NCBI GenBank assembly: GCA_963772645.1
Contig: CAVYYD010000001.1
Location: 1 to 64,000, forward strand
Origin: DASSQJ01 sp963772645
GTDB lineage: Bacteria; Actinomycetota; Actinomycetes; Actinomycetales; Dermatophilaceae
Length of the DNA: 64,000 nucleotides
Reading direction: 5' to 3'
The position numbers and the translations under genes are program-made. This document shows positions 29,067 through 38,153 of this stretch, one piece after another; position 1 is the stretch's first letter; the number at the start of each line of letters is the position of its first letter. The notes beneath the pieces were generated by a model. That model did not search any database. It saw nothing but the letters and a program-made list of their open reading frames with translations, and was not told the origin of the DNA.

Positions 29067-29094
29067 GGCAGGTCCTCCGGGGGTCGGTTCGGTC

Positions 29095-30207
29095 TCAGAG
29101 CCGGCGCAAGGACAGCGCGGCCCGGTCGTCATCCTCTCCCGAACGGGCCGCCTCGCACACGTCGCGGGCGACGTCGCCGTCCCGCAGCACCGACAGCGCC
29201 GCGATACCGAGCATCCGGTCGATGCCGTCGGTGAGGTCGCGGTCGCGCGCCTCGACGACGCCGTCGGAGTAGATCAGCAGCGCGTCGCCCGGGGCCAGGG
29301 AGCCGCTCTGCCGGGGGAAGGTGACGTCCGGGAGCAGCCCGAGGAGCGGGCCGCGGCCGGCGTCGAGGACGGTCCAGCGCCCCCGGCCCGAGGTGAACCG
29401 GGCCGGCGAGGGGTGCCCGGCGTTCGCGACCGAGTAGTCGCCGGTCTGCAGGTCGATGTCGACGTGCACGGCGGTGGCGAAGCCCTCGTCCCAGCCCTGG
29501 CGGACCAGGTAGTCGTTGGCCGCGCGGAGGAAGTCCGCGGACGGCACGGCGCCCAGGAGGCCGCCGAGCGCCCCGGAGAGCAGCAGCGAGCGGGTGCCCG
29601 CCCCGGTGCCCTTGCCGCTGACGTCGACCAGCGCGAGCTCGAGCCGGTGGCCCGACGGGTGCAGGTGCACGACGACGAAGTCACCGGAGAAGCGGTCGCC
29701 GTGGGCGGAGAGGATGCACGAGGTCGCCTGCCAGCCCTCTGGCAGGCCGGGGACCTGGCCCGCCGAGGCGATCCGGTCGCGCAGCTCGGCGAACATCCGG
29801 TCGCCGCTGAAGCCCCGGGTCCCGACGAGCGCCCGGGAGCGGGCGAGGACGACCGCCATCCCCATGACGAGGAGCAGGGAGACGATGACCCCGAGCGCGC
29901 GTTCGGCCGAGATGTGCGAGTTCGGCGCCCAGACGAGCACCGCGGCCAGCGAGCCGCCGAGGACCGCCGCGAGCTGGCGCGGCCGCACCGTGATGCCGGC
30001 GGCCACCGTGATCGGGAAGAGCAGCGAGACGGGGACCAGCGTCGGCGAGGTGAACACCCCGACCCCGACGAGGACGACGAGCAGGAGCAGCCCCGCGGTG
30101 ATGACGCGCTCGACGTCGAGCCCCGCGAAGCGGTTGGTGAAGACCTGCCGCCGTGCGGACTCACCGTCCGCGATCAGCGCGCCGGAGCGGTGGGCATCAG
30201 TGGCCAT
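29095..30207 (-). CDS. Membrane-bound PP2C/SpoIIE-type phosphatase
   Basis: 370 aa. Four to five membrane helices occupy about residues 33-125 (VITAGLLLLVVLVGVGVF; LVPVSLLFPITVAAGITV; ALGVIVSLLLVMGMAVVL). The C-terminal SpoIIE domain has metal-binding aspartates in DRFSGDFVVVHLHPSG and LALVDVSGKGTGAGTRSLLL, plus VANAGHPSPARF and DALLIYSDGVVEARD. Such proteins dephosphorylate anti-sigma-factor antagonists or act in partner-switching control. No sigma, RsbW or STAS gene is adjacent, so the partner is encoded elsewhere. ATG 30207 is preceded by a purine-rich GGAGGGGAGC. Confidence 0.88.
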   Translation of the reverse strand: MATDAHRSGALIADGESARRQVFTNRFAGLDVERVITAGLLLLVVLVGVGVFTSPTLVPVSLLFPITVAAGITVRPRQLAAVLGGSLAAVLVWAPNSHISAERALGVIVSLLLVMGMAVVLARSRALVGTRGFSGDRMFAELRDRIASAGQVPGLPEGWQATSCILSAHGDRFSGDFVVVHLHPSGHRLELALVDVSGKGTGAGTRSLLLSGALGGLLGAVPSADFLRAANDYLVRQGWDEGFATAVHVDIDLQTGDYSVANAGHPSPARFTSGRGRWTVLDAGRGPLLGLLPDVTFPRQSGSLAPGDALLIYSDGVVEARDRDLTDGIDRMLGIAALSVLRDGDVARDVCEAARSGEDDDRAALSLRRL

Positions 30208-30322
30208 GCTCCCCTCCTGCGCGTCTGTGAGCCGGGCACACAGTAGTGCTCAGGATGCGGGACCGCCACAGGTTCGCCGCCCGCCGAACCGCGCCGCGAG
30301 GGTCCGGCCCGTCGCGTGCGGG

Positions 30323-30793
30323 TCAGGGAAGGGGCGGCAGGGTGCCGTCCTCCTCGTAGGAGCGCACCATCGCGATCCGTCGGGCGTGCCGCGGGTCGCC
30401 GCTGAACGGGGTCCCGAGGAAGGTCCGCACCATCGAGCGCGCCTCCTCCACGGTGCACATCCGCGCGCCGATCGCGATGACCTGCGCGTCGTTGTGCTCG
30501 CGGGCGAGCCGGGCCAGCTCGTCGGAGTAGCAGAGGGCGGCCCGGATGCCGGTGACCTTGTTCGCCGCCATCTGCTCGCCGTTGCCCGACCCGCCGAGGA
30601 CGACGCCGAACGAGCCGGGGTCGGCGGCGACCGCCTCGGCGGCGCGCAGGCAGAACACCGGGTAGTCGTCGAGCGGGTCGTACCCGTGGGCCCCGTGGTC
30701 GGTGACCTCGTGGCCCTCCGCGCGGAGGACCTCGACGAGGTCGACGAGCAGCTCGTAGGCGGCGTGGTCGCCGCCGAGGTGGACCCGGGCCAT
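30323..30793 (-). CDS. rpiB: Ribose-5-phosphate isomerase B
   Basis: 156 aa enzyme interconverting ribose-5-phosphate and ribulose-5-phosphate. Motifs: VHLGGDHAAYELLVDLVEVL at the N-terminus, DHGAHGYDPLDDYPVFCLRA, the phosphate-binding VVLGGSGNGEQMAANKVTGI and REHNDAQVIAIGARM. It resembles the mycobacterial RpiB subtype. The start lies only three bases after the stop of the Rv2466c-like gene, so the two form an operon as in mycobacteria. Confidence 0.94.
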   Translation of the reverse strand: MARVHLGGDHAAYELLVDLVEVLRAEGHEVTDHGAHGYDPLDDYPVFCLRAAEAVAADPGSFGVVLGGSGNGEQMAANKVTGIRAALCYSDELARLAREHNDAQVIAIGARMCTVEEARSMVRTFLGTPFSGDPRHARRIAMVRSYEEDGTLPPLP

Positions 30794-30796
30794 CGG

Positions 30797-31444
30797 TCAG
30801 CCCTCGGTGTCGAAGATCGGCCCCACGGTGCGGGAGCGCTTCAGCTCGTAGAAGCCGGGGGTCTGGGCGACGAGGAGGCAGCCGTCCCAGAGGCGGCCGG
30901 CGTCCTCACCGGACGGGGCCGGGGTGACCACCGGCCCGAAGAACGCGGTGTCGGCGATGGCGACGACCGGGGTGCCCACCTCGTCCCCGACCAGGTCCAT
31001 CGCCCGCTGGTGGCTGGCCCGCAGGGCCTCGTCCCGCTCGTCGCTCGTCGCCGCCTCGGCGAGCTCGGCCGGCAGCCCGACCTCGTCCAGCGCCTCACGG
31101 ATGACGGTGGCACGGTCCTCGACGCCGCGGTGGTGGATGCGTTCCCCCATGGCGTCGTAGAGGGGCTTGACGACGTGGTCGCCGTGCGCCTCGCGCGCGG
31201 CGACGATGACCCGGACCGGGCCCCACGCCTCGTCGAGGAAGGCCCGGTAGTCGGCCGGCAGGTCACGACCCTCGTTGAGGACCGCCAGGCTCATCACCGA
31301 CCAGGTGACCTCGAGGTTGCGGACCTTCTCGACCTCCCCGATCCATCGCGAGGAGAGCCAGGCCCAGGGGCAGGCGGGGTCGAAGAAGAACTCGGCACGC
31401 TCGGCCGAGCCGTCGGCGGGGGCGTTGGCGGTGGAGGCGGTCAT
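30797..31444 (-). CDS. DsbA-family thioredoxin-fold protein (Rv2466c-like)
   Basis: 215 aa closely resembling mycobacterial Rv2466c, a mycothiol-dependent reductase: EFFFDPACPWAWLSSRWIGE, VMSLAVLNEGRDLPADYRAF, AWGPVRVIVAAREAHGDHVV, DEVGTPVVAIADTAFFGPV and ELKRSRTVGPIFD. The redox motif is CPWA in place of the CPWC of Rv2466c, so only the nucleophilic Cys remains; a monothiol mechanism with mycothiol would still be possible. ATG 31444 is chosen over an upstream in-frame codon that would add a non-conserved tail. It is first in an operon with rpiB and divergent from pepN. Confidence 0.88.
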   Translation of the reverse strand: MTASTANAPADGSAERAEFFFDPACPWAWLSSRWIGEVEKVRNLEVTWSVMSLAVLNEGRDLPADYRAFLDEAWGPVRVIVAAREAHGDHVVKPLYDAMGERIHHRGVEDRATVIREALDEVGLPAELAEAATSDERDEALRASHQRAMDLVGDEVGTPVVAIADTAFFGPVVTPAPSGEDAGRLWDGCLLVAQTPGFYELKRSRTVGPIFDTEG

Positions 31445-31563
31445 CACCCCATCGTGCCATCGCCTCCGCCCCGGCCGGGCCGCCGGGGCCCGCCGTGAAA
31501 GGATGGCCCGGCGCCCGACGGGGCGCCCCCCTTCCCGCCCAGCACCCACTCCGAGGAGAACCC

Positions 31564-34102
31564 GTGCCCGGCACGAACCTGACCCGCGAGGAGGCCGCGA
31601 CCCGGTCCGCCCTCGTGGTCGTGGACCGCCATGACGTCGAGCTCGACCTGACCACCAGCGAGCGGACGTTCGCGACGACGAGCACCATCCGGTTCCGCTG
31701 CGCCCGGCCCGGCGAGGAGACCTTCCTCGACTTCGTCGGCGAGTCCGTGGACGCGCTCACCGTCAACGGCGTCGACCTCGACCCGGCGACGCACTACGCC
31801 GACAGCCGGGTCCGGCTACCCGACCTGGCCGCGGAGAACGTCGTCACCGTCGCGGCGACCGGCCGGTTCACCAACACCGGCGAGGGCCTGCACCGCTTCG
31901 TCGACCCGGTCGACGACGAGGTCTACCTCTACAGCCAGTTCGAGGTGCCGGACAGCCGGCGGATGTACCCGGTGTTCGAGCAGCCCGACCTCAAGGCGAG
32001 CTTCGCCTTCACGGTCACCGCGCCCGCGCACTGGCAGGTCGTCTCGAACGCGCCCACCCCCGAGCCGGAGCCGGCGCCCGCCGGCAGCGCCACCTGGCGC
32101 TTCGCCCCGACCCAGCGGATCTCCAGCTACGTCACCGCGCTCGTCGCCGGCCCCTACGACGTCGTCCGCGACTCGGTCACGACCCGGGCCGGCGAGGTCC
32201 CCCTCGGGCTCTTCTGCCGCAAGAGCCTTCGCCCCTACCTCGACGCCGACAACCTCTTCGACCTCACCAAGCGCGGCTTCGCCTTCTTCGAGGCGGAGTT
32301 CGACCAGCCCTACCCCTTCGAGAAGTACGACCAGCTCTTCTCGCCGGAGTACAACATGGGCGCGATGGAGAACGCCGGCTGCGTCACGATCAGCGAGATC
32401 TACGTCTTCCGCTCCCGGGTCACCGAGGCGCTGGTCGAGCGGCGCGCCCTGACCGTGCTCCACGAGCTGGCCCACATGTGGTTCGGCGACCTGGTGACGA
32501 TGCGGTGGTGGAACGACCTGTGGCTCAACGAGTCCTTCGCCGAGTGGGCCTCGACCACGGCGCAGGCGGAGGCCACCGAGTGGGTCGACGCGTGGACCAC
32601 CTTCGGCACCTACGAGAAGGACTGGGCCTACACCCAGGACGAGCTGAGCACCACCCACCCGATCGTCGCCGAGATCCGCGACCTCGAGGACGTCGAGGTG
32701 AACTTCGACGGCATCACCTACGCCAAGGGCGCCTCGGTGCTCAAGCAGCTCGTCGCCTACGTGGGGCGCGAGGCGTTCCGGGACGGCCTGCGCGCCTACT
32801 TCGCCCGGCACGCCTGGGGGAACACCACCCTGGACGACCTGCTCACCGAGCTCGAGCGGACCTCGGGGCGCGACCTGCGCACCTGGTCGGCCCTCTGGCT
32901 CGAGACCTGGGGTCAACCTCCTGCGCCCGGTCGTCGAGGTCGACGAGTACGGCCGGATCACCAGCGCGACCATCGAGCAGACCCGCGGAACCCTGCGGCC
33001 CCACCGGCTGGCGCTCGGCCTCTACGAGGTCCGCGACCAGGCGCTGGTGCGCGCCGACCGCATCGAGCTCGACGTCGCCGGCGAGCGCACCGAGGTGCCA
33101 CAGCTCGTCGGCCGCGACCAGCCCGACCTGCTCCTCGTCAACGACGACGACCTCACCTACGCCAAGCTGCGCCTCGACCCGCGGTCGCTGGCCACCGCGC
33201 TCACCCACGCCCGCGACTTCACGCACTCGCTGCCGCGGGCCCTGGTCCTCGCCTCCGCCTGGGACATGATGCGCGAGGCAGAGATGGGTGCGCGCTCCTT
33301 CGTCGACCTCGTCCTCGGCGTGCTGCCCGGTGAGGGCGACTCGACCCTGCTGCGCACCCTGATCTCGCACCTGCAGGTCGCCGTCTTCCGCTTCTCCGAC
33401 CCGGCCAGCCGCGAGGAGACGCGGCGTGCGGCGCGGCAGCGGCTGTGGGAGGTGGCCGTCGCTGCCGTGCCCGGCAGCGACGGCCAGCTCCAGCTCGTCA
33501 CGGCCTGGGCGACCTTCACGACCGTCGGCGACGACCCGGCGCCGGTGCGCGCGCTGCTCGACGGCACCGAGACGCTCGAGGGCCTGTCCGTCGACTTCGA
33601 GATGCGGTGGACGCTGCTCACGGCGCTGGCCGCCTCGGGCCACGCCGACGTCGACGAGATCGACGCCGAGCGCGCCCGCGAGGACACCGCCACCGGCCGC
33701 GAGCGCGCGGCTCGCGCGAGGGCCGCGCGGCCCACCCCGCAGGCCAAGGCCGAGGCGTGGGGCGCCGGGGTCGAGGACGACTCGCTGCCCAACGCCGTCG
33801 TCGAGGCGGTGGCCGCCGGCTTCACCCGCGCCGGGACACCGCCGGAACTGCTCCAGCCCTACGTCGGGCGCTACCACGACGCGTTGCTGCCGCTGTCGCG
33901 GTCCCGGTCCCACGCCCTCGTCGAGGCGATCGTCCTCGGCTTCTACCCGCGCTCGCTCGCCGACCGCGGCCTCGCGGACGCCACCCAGGCCTGGCTCGAC
34001 GAGCACCCGGGCGCCTCGCCGGCGTTGCGCCGGCTCGTCCAGGAGAACCGCGACCCGGTGCTCCGGGCCCTCGCCGCCCAGGCCCGTGATGCCCGTGACT
34101 GA
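31564..34102 (+). CDS. pepN: Aminopeptidase N (M1 family), one frameshift
   Basis: About 845 aa zinc metallopeptidase removing N-terminal residues from peptides. GTG 31564 follows GAGGAGAA. The exopeptidase motif is SPEYNMGAMENAGCVTI, the zinc site LTVLHELAHMWFGDLVTM with the Glu ligand in WLNESFAEWAS. The C-terminal ERAP1-like helical domain follows. The frame changes near 32912 in a G-run (TGGGGTC), where ALWLETW continues as VNLLRPVVEVDEYGR in another frame; a small indel is the likely cause. Its end overlaps mscS by 14 bases. Gene order rpiB-Rv2466c-pepN is conserved with mycobacteria. Confidence 0.94.
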
Positions 34103-35030
34103 CCTGCTCACGCTGCCCGCGATCTCCCCCATGGCGGTGATGGGGATCCTCCAGGACGCCCAGCGGTGGTTCCTCGCCACCGGCGTGCGGATCCTCGTGA
34201 CGATCGCCCTGGCCCTGGTCGCCCGCTGGGCCCTGAACCGGGTCATCCGGCGGGTCGTCGCGACGATGACGGCGCGCTCGACCCAGCGGGCCTCGGAGAC
34301 CGACGCGCGGGGCAACATCCTCGCGACGACCACGGGGCTCTCCGGGGAGCGGCAGCGGGCCCGGGTGCAGACCGTCGGCTCGCTGCTGCGGAGCGTGTCG
34401 ACCTTCGTCGTCGGCGTCGTCGCCACCCTCACCGTGATGGGGCTGCTCGAGATCCCGCTCGGGCCGCTCCTGGCGTCCGCCGGCGTCGGGGGCGTCGCCA
34501 TCGGCTTCGGCGCCCAGAGCCTGGTGAAGGACTTCCTCTCCGGGATCTTCATGATCTTCGAGGACCAGTACGGGGTCGGCGACGTCGTCGACACCGGCTC
34601 GGCCATCGGGACCATCGAGGAGGTCTCGCTGCGGATCACCCGGCTGCGCGACTTCGACGGCATCGTCTGGTACGTGCGCAACGGCGAGATCGTCCGGATC
34701 GGCAACCGGTCGCAGGGCTACGGCGCCGCGTGGGTCGACATGCCGGTCTCCTACCGGGAGGACATCCAGGACGTGCTCAGGATCGTCCGCGAGGTGTGCG
34801 AGTCCTTCGCCGCCGACCCGGAGTGGGAGGGCAAGCTCATCGAGGCCCCCAACGTCCTCGGCGTCGACTCGATCGCCGGCCAGACGGTCACGGTGAAGAT
34901 CCTCGCCAAGTGCCTGGCCGGGGAGAACTTCGCGGTGCAGCGCGAGCTGCGGGCGCGGATCAAGGCCGCGTTCGACGCCAACGGCATCCAGGGGCCGCCG
35001 CTGCCCCCGCTCCAGGGGGCCCAGCCGTGA
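34089..35030 (+). CDS. Small-conductance mechanosensitive channel (MscS family)
   Basis: 313 aa. Membrane helices: FLATGVRILVTIALALVARW, a second near VQTVGSLLRSVSTFVVGVVA, and the pore-lining TM3 in VGGVAIGFGAQSLVKDFLSG, the most conserved MscS element, followed by IFMIFEDQYGVGDVVDTGSA of the beta domain. It opens under membrane tension and releases solutes on osmotic downshift. ATG 34089 lies inside the end of pepN. The stop overlaps the glbO start by four bases (GTGA), so pepN, mscS and glbO form one unit. Confidence 0.92.
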   Translation: MPVTDLLTLPAISPMAVMGILQDAQRWFLATGVRILVTIALALVARWALNRVIRRVVATMTARSTQRASETDARGNILATTTGLSGERQRARVQTVGSLLRSVSTFVVGVVATLTVMGLLEIPLGPLLASAGVGGVAIGFGAQSLVKDFLSGIFMIFEDQYGVGDVVDTGSAIGTIEEVSLRITRLRDFDGIVWYVRNGEIVRIGNRSQGYGAAWVDMPVSYREDIQDVLRIVREVCESFAADPEWEGKLIEAPNVLGVDSIAGQTVTVKILAKCLAGENFAVQRELRARIKAAFDANGIQGPPLPPLQGAQP

Positions 35031-35443
35031 GCCTCTACGACGAGGTCGGCGGCGCACCGGTCTTCGAGCGCCTGGTCCACGCCTTCTACGCCGGGGTCGC
35101 GGCCGACCCGCCGCTGCGGGCGCTCTACCCGGACGCGGACCTCGCCGCGGCCGAGCGCCGGCTGCGGATGTTCCTCGAGCAGTACTTCGGCGGGCCGAAG
35201 ACCTACCAGGAGGAGCGTGGCCACCCACGGCTGCGGATGCGGCACGCGCCGTTCCCGGTGACGATGGACATGCACGACCGGTGGCTGCGGCACATGCTCA
35301 CGGCGCTGGAGTCCCTCGACCTCCCGCCGGCCCAGGCCGAGCAGATGCACGAGTACTTCCTGCGTGCCGCCGAGATGCTCGTCAACACCGCGGGGGGCCA
35401 CGGCGCCGACGACCACGTCGCCGGGGAGCGCGGCACCGGGTGA
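35027..35443 (+). CDS. glbO: Group II truncated haemoglobin (trHbO)
   Basis: 138 aa globin of the 2-on-2 type. It matches mycobacterial GlbO closely: SLYDEVGGAPVFERLVHAFY, RLRMFLEQYFGGPKTYQEER and GHPRLRMRHAPFPVTM, in which the His of RHAPF is the proximal haem ligand. The Tyr-containing B helix and the Trp in DRWLRHMLTALESLD (G8) are the distal polar residues of this group. The protein may bind oxygen or NO, or act in peroxide chemistry near the membrane. GTG 35027 overlaps the mscS stop. Confidence 0.93.
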   Translation: MSLYDEVGGAPVFERLVHAFYAGVAADPPLRALYPDADLAAAERRLRMFLEQYFGGPKTYQEERGHPRLRMRHAPFPVTMDMHDRWLRHMLTALESLDLPPAQAEQMHEYFLRAAEMLVNTAGGHGADDHVAGERGTG

Positions 35444-35484
35444 GCGAGGCACCCGGTTTCGCCGCACCGACCGGGTACGGAAAC

Positions 35485-37323
35485 ATGGAGCCGGTGAGCG
35501 ACGAGACCCCCGCGACCGTGACCGAGCCCGGCACCCCCGTCCACCTCCCCGACTCCCCCGACGCCCCGTGGTGGCGCGACGCCGTCATCTACCAGGTCTA
35601 CCCCCGCTCCTGGGCCGACCGGGACGGCGACGGCGTCGGCGACCTCGCCGGCGTCACCGCCCGGCTCCCCTACCTGCGCGACCTGGGGGTCGACGCGGTG
35701 TGGCTGAGCCCGTTCTACGTCTCGCCGATGAACGACGCCGGCTACGACGTCGCCGCCTACCGGGACGTGGACCCGGTCTTCGGCGCCCTCCGTGACGCCG
35801 ACGAGATGATCGCGACGGCGCACTCCCTCGGCCTCAAGGTCCTCGTCGACCTGGTCCCCAACCACACGAGCAGCGAGCACCGCTGGTTCCAGGAGGCGCT
35901 CGCCTCGCCACCGGGCAGCCCCGCGCGGGACCGGTACATGTTCCGCGAGGGCCGCGGCCCGGACGGCGACCAGCCGCCGAACAACTGGCCCTCCGTCTTC
36001 GGCGGCCGCGGCTGGAGCCGGGTCACCGAGGCCGACGGCCGTCCCGGCCAGTGGTACCTGCACCTCTTCGACGTCACCCAGCCCGACCTCAACTGGCAGA
36101 ACCCCGAGGTCCGCGAGGAGTTCCACTCGATCCTCCGGTTCTGGGTCGACCGCGGGGTCGACGGCTTCCGGGTCGACGTCGCCCACGGGCTGGTCAAGAA
36201 GGAGGGGCTGCCCGACTGGCACGGCCCGGTCGGCCTCTACGACACGGTCGACGCCGACGCCGGGCCCACCGGGCAGGGGCGCGACGCCGACGGCCACGGG
36301 TCCGCCCGGGCGGACGGGCAGGAGCCCACCACCGTCCTGGACCACACCGCGACCGGCTCCTCGCCGATGTGGGACCAGGACGGCGTCCACGAGATCTACC
36401 GGGGCTGGCGCAAGGTGCTCGACGCCTACGGCGAGCCGGACCGCATCCTCTGCGCCGAGGCCTGGGTCAAGCCGCTGGAGCGGCTGGCCCGCTACGTGCG
36501 ACCCGACGAGATGCACCAGGCCTTCAACTTCGAGTTCCTCGACTGCCACTGGGACGCCGACGGGCTGCGCGCCGTCGTCGAGGCCTCGCTGCGCACCAAC
36601 GACGAGGTCGGCGCGCCCACCACGTGGGTGCTCTCCAACCACGACGTCGTCCGGCACGCCTCGCGCCTCGGCCTCGACCAGTCCCTCCCCCGGCCCAACG
36701 GCATCCGGGCCGGCGACCCGCAGCCCGACGCCGCCCTCGGCCTCAAGCGGGCCCGCGCCGCGACGGCGATGATGCTCGGCCTGCCCGGTGGGGCCTACAT
36801 CTACTACGGCGAGGAGCTCGGGCTGCCCGAGCACACGACGATGCCGGACCGCTTCCGCCAGGACCCGACGTTCCACCGCACCAACGGCAAGGTCACCGGC
36901 CGGGACGGGTGCCGGGTGCCGATGCCGTGGGCCAAGGCCGAGCCGAGCTTCGGCTTCGGCCCCGGCGACAGCCCCTGGCTGCCGCAGCCGGAGGTCTACG
37001 GCGACCTCGCCGTCGACCAGCAGGCCGGGGTCGCCGGCTCGACCCTCGAGCTGTACCGCACCCTGCTCGACTACCGGCGCCGGCACCGGTTCGGCCACGG
37101 CGGCCTCGCCTGGGACGAGCGCTGCTCCGACACCGTGGTCGCCTACCGCAACCTCGCCGGCGACGGCGCCCGCACCCTGCTCGTCGTGACGAACACCGGC
37201 CCGGCGCCGGTGCCGCTGCCCGAGGGCGAGGTGGTCATCGCCTCCGGCCCGCTCACCGACGACGGCGCGGTGCCGCGGGACACCACCGCCTGGGTGCGCC
37301 TGCCGGTGGGCGCGGGCCGCTGA
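35485..37323 (+). CDS. GH13 alpha-glucosidase (AglA-like)
   Basis: 612 aa (beta/alpha)8 glycoside hydrolase. The four GH13 regions are visible: DLVPNHTS (region I), DGFRVDVAHGL with the nucleophile Asp (II), ILCAEAWVKPL with the acid/base Glu (III) and VLSNHDVVRHAS (IV). The start of the barrel reads WWRDAVIYQVYPRSWADRDG, which points to oligo-1,6-glucosidase/alpha-glucosidase rather than alpha-amylase. No signal peptide, so it would act on cytoplasmic oligosaccharides. ATG 35485 is chosen; GTG 35440 and GTG 35494 are alternatives. The glbO-aglA order is also found in mycobacteria. The GDPD gene starts two bases later. Confidence 0.92.
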   Translation: MEPVSDETPATVTEPGTPVHLPDSPDAPWWRDAVIYQVYPRSWADRDGDGVGDLAGVTARLPYLRDLGVDAVWLSPFYVSPMNDAGYDVAAYRDVDPVFGALRDADEMIATAHSLGLKVLVDLVPNHTSSEHRWFQEALASPPGSPARDRYMFREGRGPDGDQPPNNWPSVFGGRGWSRVTEADGRPGQWYLHLFDVTQPDLNWQNPEVREEFHSILRFWVDRGVDGFRVDVAHGLVKKEGLPDWHGPVGLYDTVDADAGPTGQGRDADGHGSARADGQEPTTVLDHTATGSSPMWDQDGVHEIYRGWRKVLDAYGEPDRILCAEAWVKPLERLARYVRPDEMHQAFNFEFLDCHWDADGLRAVVEASLRTNDEVGAPTTWVLSNHDVVRHASRLGLDQSLPRPNGIRAGDPQPDAALGLKRARAATAMMLGLPGGAYIYYGEELGLPEHTTMPDRFRQDPTFHRTNGKVTGRDGCRVPMPWAKAEPSFGFGPGDSPWLPQPEVYGDLAVDQQAGVAGSTLELYRTLLDYRRRHRFGHGGLAWDERCSDTVVAYRNLAGDGARTLLVVTNTGPAPVPLPEGEVVIASGPLTDDGAVPRDTTAWVRLPVGAGR

Positions 37324-37324
37324 C

Positions 37325-38143
37325 GTGCGGGCCGAGGACCACCCGTACCTCTCCGACCCCACCCCCGTCGCGCTCGCGCACCGGGGTGGGGCCGCCTACG
37401 GCCCGAACGTCGGCCTGGAGAACACGATGGCGGCGTTCGGGCGCGCGGTCGGGATGGGCTACCGCTACATCGAGACCGACGTCCACGCCACCCGTGACGG
37501 CCGCCCGGTCGCGTTCCACGACAGCGTGCTCGACCGGGTCACCGACGGGTCCGGCCCCGTCGCCGCCCTGCCCTGGTCCGTGGTCCGGCAGGCCCGGGTG
37601 GGTGGCCGCGAGCCGGTGCCGCTGCTCGCCGAGATCCTCGAGGCCTGGCCGCAGGTGCGGGTCAACATCGACGTCAAGTCCGACGCGGCCCTCGGACCGA
37701 CGATCCGCGAGGTGCAGCGCCAGGGGGCCGCCGACCGCATCTGCATCGGCTCCTTCTCCGAGCGTCGGCTGCGGGCCGCCCGCCGCGCCCTCGGGCCGAA
37801 CGTCGCCACCGCCGCGGGCCAGGTGGGCACCGCGCTGCTGCGGTTCACCCCCTCCGCCCTGAGCCGGATGCTGCACACCCCCGCGCCGGTGCTCCAGATC
37901 CCCGCGCGGCACCGGGTCGCCGGCCGCACCGTGACCCTGGTGACCCCCGGGCTGCTCGAGCGGGCCCACGGGCTGGGCAAGCACGTCCACGTCTGGTTCC
38001 ACCCCTGGTCGCGGGAGGACGCCGCGGAGATGCACCGGCTCCTCGACCTCGGCGCCGACGGCATCGTCACCGACCACATCGACGTGCTGCGCGACGTGCT
38101 CGCCGAGCGCGGCACGCCCCTTCCCGGTCCGGGGTCGCCCTAG
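37325..38143 (+). CDS. Glycerophosphodiester phosphodiesterase
   Basis: 272 aa GDPD-fold enzyme hydrolysing glycerophosphodiesters to glycerol-3-phosphate and an alcohol. Active-site motifs are PVALAHRGGAAYG, VGLENTMAAFGRAV and YIETDVHATRDGRPVAFHD, with the pair of metal-binding acidic residues and both catalytic His. Later strands read VRVNIDVKSDAAL and LGADGIVTDHID. No signal peptide is present, suggesting an intracellular enzyme. GTG 37325 lies right after the GH13 stop, so the two are co-transcribed. Confidence 0.92.
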   Translation: MRAEDHPYLSDPTPVALAHRGGAAYGPNVGLENTMAAFGRAVGMGYRYIETDVHATRDGRPVAFHDSVLDRVTDGSGPVAALPWSVVRQARVGGREPVPLLAEILEAWPQVRVNIDVKSDAALGPTIREVQRQGAADRICIGSFSERRLRAARRALGPNVATAAGQVGTALLRFTPSALSRMLHTPAPVLQIPARHRVAGRTVTLVTPGLLERAHGLGKHVHVWFHPWSREDAAEMHRLLDLGADGIVTDHIDVLRDVLAERGTPLPGPGSP

Positions 38144-38146
38144 AGT
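38141..38146 (+). promoter_or_regulatory. -10 element for the 38154 MFS gene
   Basis: TAGAGT overlaps the GDPD stop codon and ends seven bases before ATG 38154. A near-leaderless transcript is expected. Confidence 0.4.
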
Positions 38147-38153
38147 GGAACGG

